A stretch of DNA of 64,000 nucleotides from Alphaproteobacteria bacterium (GTDB lineage: Bacteria; Pseudomonadota; Alphaproteobacteria; Micropepsales; Micropepsaceae), in contig CANJIS010000001.1 of assembly GCA_947474565.1 (NCBI GenBank), positions 1 to 64,000 on the forward strand. The letters are read 5' to 3'. Positions within the stretch are counted from its first letter, which is position 1, and each line of letters starts with the position of its first letter. The position numbers were made by a program, and so were the translations under genes. Positions 17,670-25,684 of this stretch are shown in pieces. A model generated the notes under the pieces. The model had not been told where the DNA came from. It did not search any database and saw nothing but the letters and a program-made list of their open reading frames with translations.

Positions 17670-17780
17670 GGATCAGTCTCCTTTACCGGTTGGCCAGACG
17701 TGTGGGTTACCCCCTTGAGGGCACCGGACGGGGACGACAGAACACCTGCCGAAACCCACCCACACGCGCGAGATGGGCGG

Positions 17781-17810
17781 CTTATAGGGTAAGGGCCGCC
17801 CTTCGGGCAA
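17781..17810 (-). promoter_or_regulatory. Candidate sigma-70 promoter for rpsB
   Basis: Minus strand TTGCCC (-35, 17810-17805), an 18-base spacer, and TATAAG (-10, 17786-17781). It would give a leader of about 105 bases before rpsB. Picked by eye; the surrounding DNA is GC-rich, which makes this AT-rich hexamer stand out. Confidence 0.4.
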
Positions 17811-17888
17811 CCCTTCCCGTTACCCCCTCCGCCTTCGCTGGCTGTCGGGCGCGCGGACGTAGCCCGCGCCCTCGGCCAGCTACGGCAC

Positions 17889-17923
17889 CTCCCCCTTCCA
17901 GGCGCTCCGCGCGGAAGGGGGAG
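17889..17923. repeat. Palindromic intergenic element
   Basis: CTCCCCCTTCC and its complement GGAAGGGGGAG flank a GC-rich loop (AGGCGCTCCGCGC). It lies in the 324-base gap between the divergent rpsB and aminotransferase genes. This kind of hairpin is common between genes in GC-rich alphaproteobacteria. No U-run follows on either strand, so it is not an obvious terminator. The rest of the gap holds the rpsB promoter and no visible gene. Confidence 0.5.
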
Positions 17924-17993
17924 AAGGGCCTGATTTTGCTTCAAAAAAAGCCTGGTATTGGGGCAGTAACCAAGTGGGTGCTATGAGGAACTT

Positions 17994-19196
17994 ATGACCG
18001 GAAAAAAGCCCTATCCTGCCAATATCACCGGCCTGGACCTTAGCGGCATCACCAAGGTGGCCATGCTGGGGATGGGCGATCCCAATATCCTGCCCCTGTG
18101 GTTTGGGGAGACCGACCTGGTCACCCCCAAATTCATCCGCGACGCTGCGACCAAGGCGCTGGAAGACGGCAAGACCTTTTATATCCATGCAAGGGGCATT
18201 CAGGCGCTGCGCGAAGGTTTGGCCGCCTATCACAAGCGGACAAGCGGCGCGGACGTTTCCGTGGACCGCATCACCGTGCCGGGCGCCGCCATGCTGGCCA
18301 TCACCTGCGCCCTGCAGTCGGTGGTCGAAACCGGCGACAATGTCGTGATCGTTTCGCCGGTGTGGCCCAACATCTTTCAGGCGGTGAAGCTGGCCAGCGC
18401 CGTGCCGCGCATGGTGCGGCTGGATGAGAATTGGGAGACCGGCAAATGGTCGCTCGATCTGGAGAAGCTGTTCGGCGCCTGTGACGAACGCACCAAGGCG
18501 ATTTTCATCGCCTCCCCCGGTAACCCCACCGGCTGGATGATGTCGGCGGCGGAGCAGAAGCAGGTTCTGGCCTTTGCCCGCGAACGCGGCATCGCCATCA
18601 TCAGCGACGAGGTTTACGGCACGCTGGTTTATGACGGCAGCGTCCATGCGCCGTCTTTCCTTTCCATTGCCGAACCGGATGACGCCGTGTTTGTGATCGG
18701 CAGTTTCTCAAAGCCCTGGGCGATGACGGGCTGGCGTATCGGCTGGCTGGTGCATCCCACATCGCTGGCCACCGCCATGGGCGTGATGGCCCAGGCCAAC
18801 AACACCGGCGCGGCGCATTTTCTTCAGTATGGCGCGCTGGCCGCGTTGTCGCCCCAGGGCGAAGAATTCCGCAAAGAACTTCTGGCGCGCTGCGCCAAGG
18901 GCCGCGAGGTGGTGGACCGGTTCATCAACGGCCAGAACCAGATCCGCTGGATGAAACCGGACGGTGCTTTCTATGGCTATCTGCATGTCGAAGGCCTGGA
19001 AGACAGTTTGGCCTTTGCGCAGCAGATGGTGAAAAGCGTTCAAGTGGGCGTGGCCCCGGGCGCGGCGTTCAGTTTAGGCGACCCGCTGGATGAATCCTAT
19101 TTGCGCATCTGCTTTGCGCAGGATGCGGAGAAACTGGCGGATGGATTGAACCGCATCTCCGCCGCGCTGACGCCGACCAGCGTTTCGCTGTTCTAG
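17994..19196 (+). CDS. PLP-dependent class I/II aminotransferase
   Basis: A 400-residue fold-type I aminotransferase of the aspartate aminotransferase superfamily. The PLP-binding lysine is at about residue 240 in SFSKPWAMTGWRIGW. ASPGNPTGW, ISDEVYG and a C-terminal LRICFA segment complete the pattern. The substrate cannot be read from sequence; the motif with SFSKPWAMTGWR resembles general aspartate/aromatic-type enzymes. The ATG follows AGGAAC. The gene converges on dnaE; a palindromic repeat lies between them. Confidence 0.85.
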   Translation: MTGKKPYPANITGLDLSGITKVAMLGMGDPNILPLWFGETDLVTPKFIRDAATKALEDGKTFYIHARGIQALREGLAAYHKRTSGADVSVDRITVPGAAMLAITCALQSVVETGDNVVIVSPVWPNIFQAVKLASAVPRMVRLDENWETGKWSLDLEKLFGACDERTKAIFIASPGNPTGWMMSAAEQKQVLAFARERGIAIISDEVYGTLVYDGSVHAPSFLSIAEPDDAVFVIGSFSKPWAMTGWRIGWLVHPTSLATAMGVMAQANNTGAAHFLQYGALAALSPQGEEFRKELLARCAKGREVVDRFINGQNQIRWMKPDGAFYGYLHVEGLEDSLAFAQQMVKSVQVGVAPGAAFSLGDPLDESYLRICFAQDAEKLADGLNRISAALTPTSVSLF

Positions 19197-19206
19197 TTAT
19201 CCCAAA

Positions 19207-19288
19207 TCCTCCATGGCCGGGCTTGACCCGGCCATCCAACTTTTGGTCAGCAAAGAAGTTGGATGACCGGCTCGGAGGCCGGTCATGG
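19207..19288. repeat. Paired palindromic repeat (REP-like doublet)
   Basis: Two hairpins in opposite orientation. The first (19207-19242) holds ATGGCCGGG-loop-CCCGGCCAT; the second (about 19252-19288) holds GACCGG-loop-CCGGTC. They are flanked by the complementary arms CATCCAACTT and AAGTTGGATG, so the whole unit can fold as one cruciform. The first half recurs base for base, inverted, at 31726-31761. It separates the convergent aminotransferase and dnaE genes. Confidence 0.8.
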
Positions 19289-19301
19289 TGATGTGTATGG
19301 G

Positions 19302-22300
19302 TTAGACAGCCTCGACCGACAAGACGCCCGGAATCGCGGCAATGTTGCTGCGGAGCGCGGGTGTAATCGTGTGGCGTTTGGATAGCGCGATTTCCACTTC
19401 TTCGCCGGGATTGCCGGGCACAATGAAAGTGACCATGCCTTTGCCCGAGCCTTGAAGCTGGGCTGCCACGGCGCCGAGCGGCTGAGGGGATTCCAGCCGC
19501 ACCACCATGCCTTCGCCCGCATCGGCGGCGGCCTTGTCGAGGTCGATGATGGAGGCGGCGCGCAGTTTCAATTCATCGCCATCCCAGTCGGCGCTGGCGG
19601 TGATCAGCAGCGACTTGCCCGCTTCCAGAAGATTGCGGCACGCCGTCAGCACTTCCGGGAACAGCATGACTTCGAACATGCCGGTGGGATCGGAGAAGGA
19701 AACGAAGGCATACATCTGGTCGTTGCGGCCACGCCGTTCCGATTTGCGGATCATGGTGCCGGCGATGCGGGCCTTGAAACCGGCGCGCCGGTCTTCCAGC
19801 AGATGGGCGTAGCTGGAAGCGCCAAGCCGCTTCAGCGCCGGGCCATAAGCATCGAGCGGATGGCCGGAGAGATAAAAACCCATGGCGGAGAATTCTTCGG
19901 CCAGCTTTTCATGCGACGGCCAGTCGGGAATATTTGTCAGGCGCAATTCTTCGACCGCACCGCCACCGAACATGTTGGATTGGCCGCTTTCGCGTTCCCG
20001 CGCCGCCGCCTGGGCACCGCCGAGAATACGGTCGGAGTTTTCCACTACCTGACGTCGGTTCTTGTTGAGACTGTCGAACGCCCCTGCCCGCGCCAGATTT
20101 TCAAAGGCGCGCTTGTTGACCAGACGCGGATCAATGCGGCGGGCGAAATCGCTAAGGCTTTTGAACAGTCCGCCAGCCTTTCGCACCTCAAGAACATGAT
20201 CCATGGCCTGGCGGCCCACGCCCTTCACGGCGGCCAGCGCGTAAAACACTTCACCGGCACCGGCATCGCAGGTGAACACCGAACCAGAGCGGTTGATGTC
20301 GGGCGGCACCAGCTTGACGCCCAGGCGCGAGGATTCCTGACGGAAGATATTCAGCCGATCGGTGTTGCCGATATCGAGCGTCATGGAGGCGGCAAGGAAT
20401 TCGACCGGATAATTCGCCTTGAGGAAAGCGGTCTGATAGGCGACTTGGGCGTAGGCGGCGGCATGGCCCTTGTTGAAGCCGTAACCGGCGAATTTTTCCG
20501 CCTGTTCGAAAATCTGTTCGGCGACGTTCTTGGCAATGCCGCGCTCGCCTGCGCCCTTCATGAATTTTTCGCGGTGGGGAATCATTTCCGACACGATTTT
20601 CTTGCCCATGGCGCGGCGCAAAAGATCGGCCTCGCCCATGGTGTAACCGGCCAGCTCGCGGGCGATGCGCATGACATCGTCCTGATACGTCATCACGCCA
20701 TAGGTTTCTTTCAGGATCGGTTCCAGCAGCGGATGCAGATACTCCGTCGCTTCCTTGCCGTTCTTGCAGGCGATGTATTTGGGAATGGAATCCATCGGGC
20801 CCGGGCGATACAGCGCCACAAGCGCCACCAGGTCGTTGATGTGGTCGGGCTTCATCTTGCGCAGCAGGTCGCGCATGCCGGAGCCTTCCAGCTGGAACAC
20901 GCCGACAGAGTCGCCCCGCGCCAGCATTTCAAACGCGGCGGGATCGTTGAAATCAATCGTCTGGGTGTTGATCTCGACGCCCCGCGCCTTGAGCAATTCT
21001 TCCGCCTTGGCGATGACGGTGAGCGTTTTCAGACCCAAAAAGTCGAACTTCACCAGCCCGGCTTTTTCCGCGTCTTCATAGTCGAACTGCGTTACCGGCA
21101 TGTCGGAACGCGGATCGTGATAGAGCGGCAGAATCTGGTCCAGCGGCCTGTCGCCGATCACCAAGCCCGCCGGATGGGTGGAGGCGTGGCGATACAGCCC
21201 TTCGATCTTGCCGGTGATTTCAAACAGCCGCTTGGCCATCGGTTCCTGCTCGGCGATCTGCTGCAGGCGCGGTTCGCTTGCGATGGCGTCTTCCAGCGAC
21301 ATCGGCTTGCCCGGCGGATTGGGGATCAGCTTGGCGATGCGGTCCACCAGCCCCAGCGGCATTTGCAGCACGCGGCCGGCATCGCGCACCGCGGCGCGGG
21401 CCTGCAGCGAACCCAGCGCGATAATGCTGGCGACGCGGTCCGCGCCATATTTGTCGCGGACATAGCGGATCACTTCGTCCCGCCGCTCCTGACAGAAATC
21501 GATGTCGAAGTCCGGCATCGAAATACGTTCGGGATTGAGGAAGCGTTCAAAGAACAATTCAAAGCGCAGCGGATCGAGGTTGGTGATATCGAGCGCCCAG
21601 GCGACCAGCGATGACGCGCCCGAACCACGAACGCCGACAGGAATGCCCTGCCCCTTGGTCCATTTCATAAAGTCGGAGACGATCAAAAAGTAGCCCGGAA
21701 AGCCCATCCGGTTGATGATCGAGAGTTCATAGGCCAGGCGTTCGTCATAGACGTTGCGCTCGGCGAACAGCTTGGCGGTGGTGAGGCGGCGTTTGAGGCC
21801 ATCCTCCGCCTGCACTTTCAATTCTTCTTCGGGGGCGCGGCCGGATTCCGGCACGAACACCGGCAGGATGGGTTTGCGCTTTTTGGGGCGGAAGGCGCAG
21901 CGGCGGGCAATCTCCACCGTGTTCTCAATCGCTTCCGGCAGGTCGGCGAACAGCATCGCCATTTCGCCGGCGGTCTTGAAGCGATGCTCACGGGTCACGC
22001 GGCGGCGGTCATCCTGGGAGACGAAGGCGCCATCGGCAATGCAGAGCAGCGCGTCATGGGCTTCGTACATGTCGGAGCGGCCGAAATGCACATCGTTGGT
22101 GGCGACGATGGGAATGTCTTTGGCATAAGCCATATCGAGCAGCCCCGGCTCGACCGCGCGCTCTTCGGGCATATTGTGGCGCTGGAGTTCGACATAAAGC
22201 CGGTTGCCGAACATGGCGTGCAGCCTGTCGAGCTGGGAAGCGGCCAGATCCTTCTGGCCATCCAGCAGCGCGGCATTGATCGGCCCGCCCACCCCGCCGG

Positions 22301-22829
22301 TCAGGCAGATCAGATCCTGCGCATGCTTGGCGAGATTGTCGGCCTTGATGTGCGGCCAGTCCCCGGCTTCGACTTTCAGATAGGCGTCGCTGAGAAGCTT
22401 GGTGAGGTTTTGATAGCCCGCTTCGTTCTGCACCAGCAGCGCCAGATGCGGCGGCTTCTTCTTGGAGGCCGACATGCCGGAAGTGGGTGCATTGGCGGAT
22501 GTGCCCATATCCACCGAGATCAGAACCCCGACAATCGGCTGCACCGGGTTCAGGGCAATCTTGCCGCCGCTGCGGGTTTCTTTTTCTTTCTGGGTGAGCT
22601 TGTCGGAAAGCTCATAGATGCCGAACATGTTGTTGGTGTCGGTGACCGCCACCGCCGGCATGTTGTTGTCGCGGGCCAGTTCGGCCAGCTCATCCGGACG
22701 GATCGCGCCTTCCAGCAGCGAATAGGCGCTTTTCACCCGCAGATGGATGAACCCCTTCTGATTGGAAGAGAGGGAATTTTTGCCGGAAGGCATTTTGCGA
22801 GTCTCGGCCATGGCGGGACTATCGGCCAA
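19302..22829 (-). CDS. dnaE: DNA polymerase III alpha subunit DnaE
   Basis: The replicative polymerase, 1175 residues. It contains an N-terminal PHP domain (from about residue 25, FIHLRVKSAYSLLEGAI), the C-family polymerase core with PDFDIDFCQERRDEVI carrying catalytic aspartates, the YQDDVMRIARELAGYTMGEA fingers region, a helix-hairpin-helix, and an OB-fold nucleic-acid domain near 1000-1080. Length and complete PHP domain fit DnaE1 rather than the DnaE2 mutagenesis polymerase. Start may be 22829 or the ATG at 22811; neither has a strong ribosome site. A 33-residue SOS-type peptide gene lies about 40 bases upstream on the same strand, so LexA-controlled readthrough into dnaE is possible. Confidence 0.95.
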   Translation of the reverse strand: MADSPAMAETRKMPSGKNSLSSNQKGFIHLRVKSAYSLLEGAIRPDELAELARDNNMPAVAVTDTNNMFGIYELSDKLTQKEKETRSGGKIALNPVQPIVGVLISVDMGTSANAPTSGMSASKKKPPHLALLVQNEAGYQNLTKLLSDAYLKVEAGDWPHIKADNLAKHAQDLICLTGGVGGPINAALLDGQKDLAASQLDRLHAMFGNRLYVELQRHNMPEERAVEPGLLDMAYAKDIPIVATNDVHFGRSDMYEAHDALLCIADGAFVSQDDRRRVTREHRFKTAGEMAMLFADLPEAIENTVEIARRCAFRPKKRKPILPVFVPESGRAPEEELKVQAEDGLKRRLTTAKLFAERNVYDERLAYELSIINRMGFPGYFLIVSDFMKWTKGQGIPVGVRGSGASSLVAWALDITNLDPLRFELFFERFLNPERISMPDFDIDFCQERRDEVIRYVRDKYGADRVASIIALGSLQARAAVRDAGRVLQMPLGLVDRIAKLIPNPPGKPMSLEDAIASEPRLQQIAEQEPMAKRLFEITGKIEGLYRHASTHPAGLVIGDRPLDQILPLYHDPRSDMPVTQFDYEDAEKAGLVKFDFLGLKTLTVIAKAEELLKARGVEINTQTIDFNDPAAFEMLARGDSVGVFQLEGSGMRDLLRKMKPDHINDLVALVALYRPGPMDSIPKYIACKNGKEATEYLHPLLEPILKETYGVMTYQDDVMRIARELAGYTMGEADLLRRAMGKKIVSEMIPHREKFMKGAGERGIAKNVAEQIFEQAEKFAGYGFNKGHAAAYAQVAYQTAFLKANYPVEFLAASMTLDIGNTDRLNIFRQESSRLGVKLVPPDINRSGSVFTCDAGAGEVFYALAAVKGVGRQAMDHVLEVRKAGGLFKSLSDFARRIDPRLVNKRAFENLARAGAFDSLNKNRRQVVENSDRILGGAQAAARERESGQSNMFGGGAVEELRLTNIPDWPSHEKLAEEFSAMGFYLSGHPLDAYGPALKRLGASSYAHLLEDRRAGFKARIAGTMIRKSERRGRNDQMYAFVSFSDPTGMFEVMLFPEVLTACRNLLEAGKSLLITASADWDGDELKLRAASIIDLDKAAADAGEGMVVRLESPQPLGAVAAQLQGSGKGMVTFIVPGNPGEEVEIALSKRHTITPALRSNIAAIPGVLSVEAV

Positions 22830-22870
22830 AGCCCGCGTCTGCGGGTCTTCGGCGTCCGCCTATCCACAAG

Positions 22871-22972
22871 TCAGATCGCCGAGAGCACCGAATGCGCCGC
22901 GCCCGCCAGGACAAAGGACGACACCATGAAAATGATGAGGCCGGCACCCGCCATTGCATCCTTGATCCACAT
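22871..22972 (-). CDS. Small single-span membrane peptide, candidate SOS-induced division inhibitor (SidA-like)
   Basis: A 33-residue open frame starting MWIKDAMAGAGLIIFMV and ending SVLSAI. Residues about 8-28 form one hydrophobic segment after a short charged N-terminus (Lys4, Asp5). The start has GGGAG nine bases upstream. A consensus alphaproteobacterial LexA box lies about 30 bases upstream and covers the -10 of a candidate promoter. In Caulobacter, SidA is a 29-residue, LexA-repressed inner-membrane peptide that blocks division through FtsW/FtsN; from memory its gene also lies beside dnaE. Size, topology, regulation and place all agree, so I infer the same role. No sequence alignment with SidA was possible here. 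The gene is in the same direction as dnaE, with only a weak CCCGC/GCGGG hairpin between. Confidence 0.75.
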   Translation of the reverse strand: MWIKDAMAGAGLIIFMVSSFVLAGAAHSVLSAI

Positions 22973-23001
22973 AACCGCGATCTCCCTGTTCGTCGGGATT
23001 T

Positions 23002-23030
23002 GTTCTATTTCCGTTCTACACGGGATGCAA
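23002..23030 (-). promoter_or_regulatory. LexA (SOS) box overlapping a promoter
   Basis: GTTC-TATTTCC-GTTC at 23002-23016 is an exact match to the alphaproteobacterial LexA site GTTC-N7-GTTC. Read on the minus strand, TTGCAT (23030-23025), a 17-base spacer and TAGAAC (23007-23002) form a promoter whose -10 lies inside the LexA box, as expected for repression. The first start codon downstream is that of the 33-residue peptide at 22972. No plus-strand gene follows the box. Confidence 0.8.
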
Positions 23031-23170
23031 GAACAAAAGGTGATCTAACTCACCGGAACCGGGCTTTGCGCGCCCCGAAACGCGGGCTGTGGATAACTCA
23101 TACCAAGACAAGGGCTTAGCGGGGATTTGGTTGCCGGGAAAAGCGTTAACGCCCCCCAGCCGAACTGAGA

Positions 23171-23482
23171 TCAGTTCACATGAACCGTCAGCAGCATCTT
23201 GGGATGGATGTGGCAGCGCACCTGGAAGGTGCCCGCGACGGTGAAAGCCTCGGTGACGTTCTGGCCCGGCGATTTTTCCGCCGTGTCGAAACTGAAGCCC
23301 GAGACGTTCAGGAAAATCTGATGGATGAACTGATCGTTGTTGGTGACGGTCAGGGTATCGCCTTTGGCGATGGTGATGTCACCGGGATGAAAGCGGCGGC
23401 CCTGCTGCACAATAAGATGATCGGCGGCAAAGGCCGGAATTGCTTGCGCCAGCAGCAGACCAACGGCGAAAAGGGCCTTCAT
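23171..23482 (-). CDS. Exported cupredoxin-domain protein
   Basis: A 103-residue protein with a signal peptide (cleavage after AIPAFA near residue 19) and a plastocyanin-like fold. The type 1 copper ligands can be placed: His54 (DQFIHQIF), Cys90, His93 and Met96 (VRCHIHPKM). It probably acts in the periplasm as an electron carrier or copper-binding protein. Such proteins are sometimes labelled methylamine utilisation protein, but no methylamine genes are nearby. Its ATG overlaps the stop of the globin gene upstream (ATGA), so the two are co-translated. Confidence 0.8.
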   Translation of the reverse strand: MKALFAVGLLLAQAIPAFAADHLIVQQGRRFHPGDITIAKGDTLTVTNNDQFIHQIFLNVSGFSFDTAEKSPGQNVTEAFTVAGTFQVRCHIHPKMLLTVHVN

Positions 23483-23895
23483 CGCGTCACGACCTGGTGC
23501 TGGTATGGCGCCAGCCGCGCCAGAAAGCGGTTCTGGGTGGCAAACCCGATGCTGCATGTGTCCATCGCGGCCTGAAGGTCTTCGACCACGGCGTTGAAAT
23601 CGGCATTGGTGAGATGCAGGCCTTTGTGCGCTTCGGTCATGTCATGGCCCGTATAGGTGCAGGGCCCGCCTGCCACCTGGCAGAACTGGACTTTGAACTC
23701 GGCGCGCAGCCGGTCGAGATTGGTCTCTTCGAACACGACCTTGATACGGCCATCGGCCAGGTAATTGTCGACCGAGAGATCCACCAGCCGGTCTATGCCG
23801 GACTGGCCGCCCATATCGGCGAACAGCGTGTCATCGGCGAAAGCCGGTGTCGCCATGCAGGCGAGCCCCAGCAGGAATGCGGAAAATATTTTCAT
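23479..23895 (-). CDS. Exported group 1 truncated hemoglobin
   Basis: A 138-residue protein with a signal peptide (MKIFSAFLLGLACMATPAFA) followed by a truncated globin fold: TLFADMGGQSGIDRLVD at the start and GHDMTEAHKGLHLT with the probable proximal haem histidine near residue 90. Two cysteines at 72 and 79 flank a GG-rich loop and could form a disulfide. Export is unusual for this family, which is mainly cytoplasmic. Functions known for the family include NO and O2 binding; here a periplasmic redox or NO role is only inferred. It overlaps both neighbours, giving an operon DUF3034-globin-cupredoxin. Confidence 0.82.
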   Translation of the reverse strand: MKIFSAFLLGLACMATPAFADDTLFADMGGQSGIDRLVDLSVDNYLADGRIKVVFEETNLDRLRAEFKVQFCQVAGGPCTYTGHDMTEAHKGLHLTNADFNAVVEDLQAAMDTCSIGFATQNRFLARLAPYQHQVVTR

Positions 23896-24803
23896 CAGAA
23901 ACCTGCCTGCAGGGACACGTAGAAACCGCCCTGATGATTGTGGATCGCGATATTGCCAAGATCGGCATAGGCCAGCGTCGCCGAGAAATTCTTGTTCAAG
24001 AACCACGCGGCGAAAATGTCATAGGCACTGCCTTCATGGGCAATGCCCAGATTGCTGGGCTTGGTGCGGACATCGGCGCCGATGGCGAAGTTACGGCTGA
24101 ACAGATAAGCCGCCGAGCCTTCGAACTGCGTGGAATAGGCGTTGTGCTTGTCGCCGCCGAAACCCAGAAGGCCAAACTGGTTGGCCTTGGTTTCGCGCAC
24201 CGTTGCATTCACCAGCAGGCTTTGCGCCAGGAACAATTTGGTGGCGGCGAGATAGAAATCGGTGCCGACAGAACCCTTGCCGCCTACGGCAGCGATCACG
24301 GCGCCACGGTCATTTTCCTTGTGCTGAATGCCAAACGCAATCTGCGGCAGCCAGCTATCCTGATCATAGACCGCATCGCCAGTCAGCTTGAGCTTGGCGC
24401 TGTAGATATTCTGATGAAACGTAAAGCCGTACCCTACGCCCAGCGCAGCCCCGGTCGCGCCGGTGTCGAAGGCTTGCCAGGCATAGGAAAGCTCAAGCCG
24501 GTCGAACAGACCGACGGTGATGCCGGGCGATGTAAGCTTGTAATCGGGCAGACTGAGAACTGTGACATGGGTATTGACCCCGATGGCGTCGCGGCTGCCA
24601 TAACCGCTGATCAGCGCCCAGGCTGCCAGCCCGCCGCCGCCTTCACCTTCCACCGCACTGACGCCGCCGGTCGCTAGAAGCTTGCCCTGATCAAACAGGC
24701 CGCTGCTTCGCTACGAAAGGTCCGCAGCGGCATCTTCCTGTGCCAAGGCAGGTGAAGCAATGAACAACAGGGCCGCGATAAGCGGCGCTCGCAACAACAA
24801 CAC
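23895..24803 (-). pseudogene. DUF3034-family exported protein interrupted by an in-frame TAG
   Basis: From a GTG at 24803 (GGGAA seven bases upstream) the frame encodes a signal peptide, LLLRAPLIAALLFIASPALA, then QEDAAADLS and a TAG at 24713-24711. The same frame continues without a further stop for 272 codons with the DUF3034 pattern: GKLLATGGVSAVEGEGGGG, then a Gly/aromatic-rich outer-membrane-like body ending in Phe. CAG at the TAG position would restore a normal protein of about 302 residues. Without readthrough only a piece lacking the signal peptide could be made from a later start. Function of the family is unknown. It is first in the operon with the globin and cupredoxin. Confidence 0.75.
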
Positions 24804-24878
24804 GCGATCATTCCCAATAAACCGGAGATCACGCTAACGGCGCGCGGTTAACTGCCAGTAAAGCCTGAAAAATCGGCC

Positions 24879-24944
24879 TTAAGCCCGGGCCATATCTGCG
24901 GGAACCAGCTTGCCGTCCTGGAGAACCAAGGCGCGGTCCATGCG
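24879..24944 (-). pseudogene. Remnant of a duplicated lolD 3' end
   Basis: 24901-24944 matches 25014-25057, the 3' part of lolD, at 39 of 44 bases, on the same strand and 113 bases apart. Translated, it reads [21 protein letters not shown] followed by a stop, against [19 protein letters not shown] in LolD. Nothing of the ATPase core is present. This looks like the relic of a tandem duplication or of an alternative lolD end. It lies in the 344-base stretch between the DUF3034 body and lolD. Confidence 0.75.
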
Positions 24945-24997
24945 GCCCCGCGGCGGAGGCGTTAGCCGAAGCCGCAATCAAACAAATACGGCGCGCA

Positions 24998-25684
24998 TCA
25001 ACTCAATGTGGCGGGGACCAATTTGCAGTCCTGCAGAACCAAGGCGCGGTCCATGCGCGCCGCGAGATCGAAGTTATGGGTGGCGATCAGCGCCGCCAGC
25101 CCTTCGGCTCGCACCGTGGCGATCAAGGCGTCGAACACCCCGCCCGAAGTCCGGGGATCGAGATTGCCGGTGGGTTCATCAGCCAGAAGGATGCGCGGCT
25201 TGTTGGCGAGCGCACGGGCGATGGCGACACGCTGCTGCTCGCCGCCCGACAATTGCGCCGGGCGATGGGTGAGACGCGCGCCCAATCCCAGCGTGGTGAG
25301 CAAGCGTTTGGCTTCCACCGAAGCATCGGTGCGCGATTTGCCCGCGATCATCTGGGGCAGCACCACATTTTCCAACGCATTGAATTCCGGCAGCAGATGA
25401 TGGGCCTGGTAGACAAAGCCGATGGTGTCGCGGCGGATGCGGGTGCGTTCGTGATCGCTGAGGTTTGAGACTGCCTGGCCGTTGATATGGATTTCGCCGC
25501 CCGACGGCGCTTCCAGCAAACCCGCCATATGCAGCAGCGATGACTTGCCCGCGCCGGACTGGCCGACCAGGGCGACAATCTCGCCGGCCTGAAGTGTCAA
25601 TTCCACGCCGGAGAAAATCTCAAGCTGGCCGCCGCCTTCGGTATAGCGGCGCGAGACATTGGAAAGCTTCAGCACGTCACTCAT
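24998..25684 (-). CDS. lolD: Lipoprotein-releasing ABC transporter ATP-binding protein LolD
   Basis: The ATPase of the LolCDE complex, which extracts lipoproteins from the inner membrane for delivery to LolA. The 228-residue protein has Walker [10 protein letters not shown] at 41-49, signature LSGGEQQRV at about 145-153, Walker B ILLADE at 165-170, and the switch histidine in ATHNFD. The start at 25684 overlaps the end of lolC by eight bases. The LolD-type segment [17 protein letters not shown] supports this assignment over other MacB-like ATPases. Confidence 0.93.
   Translation of the reverse strand: MSDVLKLSNVSRRYTEGGGQLEIFSGVELTLQAGEIVALVGQSGAGKSSLLHMAGLLEAPSGGEIHINGQAVSNLSDHERTRIRRDTIGFVYQAHHLLPEFNALENVVLPQMIAGKSRTDASVEAKRLLTTLGLGARLTHRPAQLSGGEQQRVAIARALANKPRILLADEPTGNLDPRTSGGVFDALIATVRAEGLAALIATHNFDLAARMDRALVLQDCKLVPATLS

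Noticed and set aside
24848-24862. CtrA-like site TTAA-N7-TAAA upstream of the DUF3034 operon
   Set aside because: Only a partial match to TTAA-N7-TTAA, in a region with a gene remnant; expected by chance.
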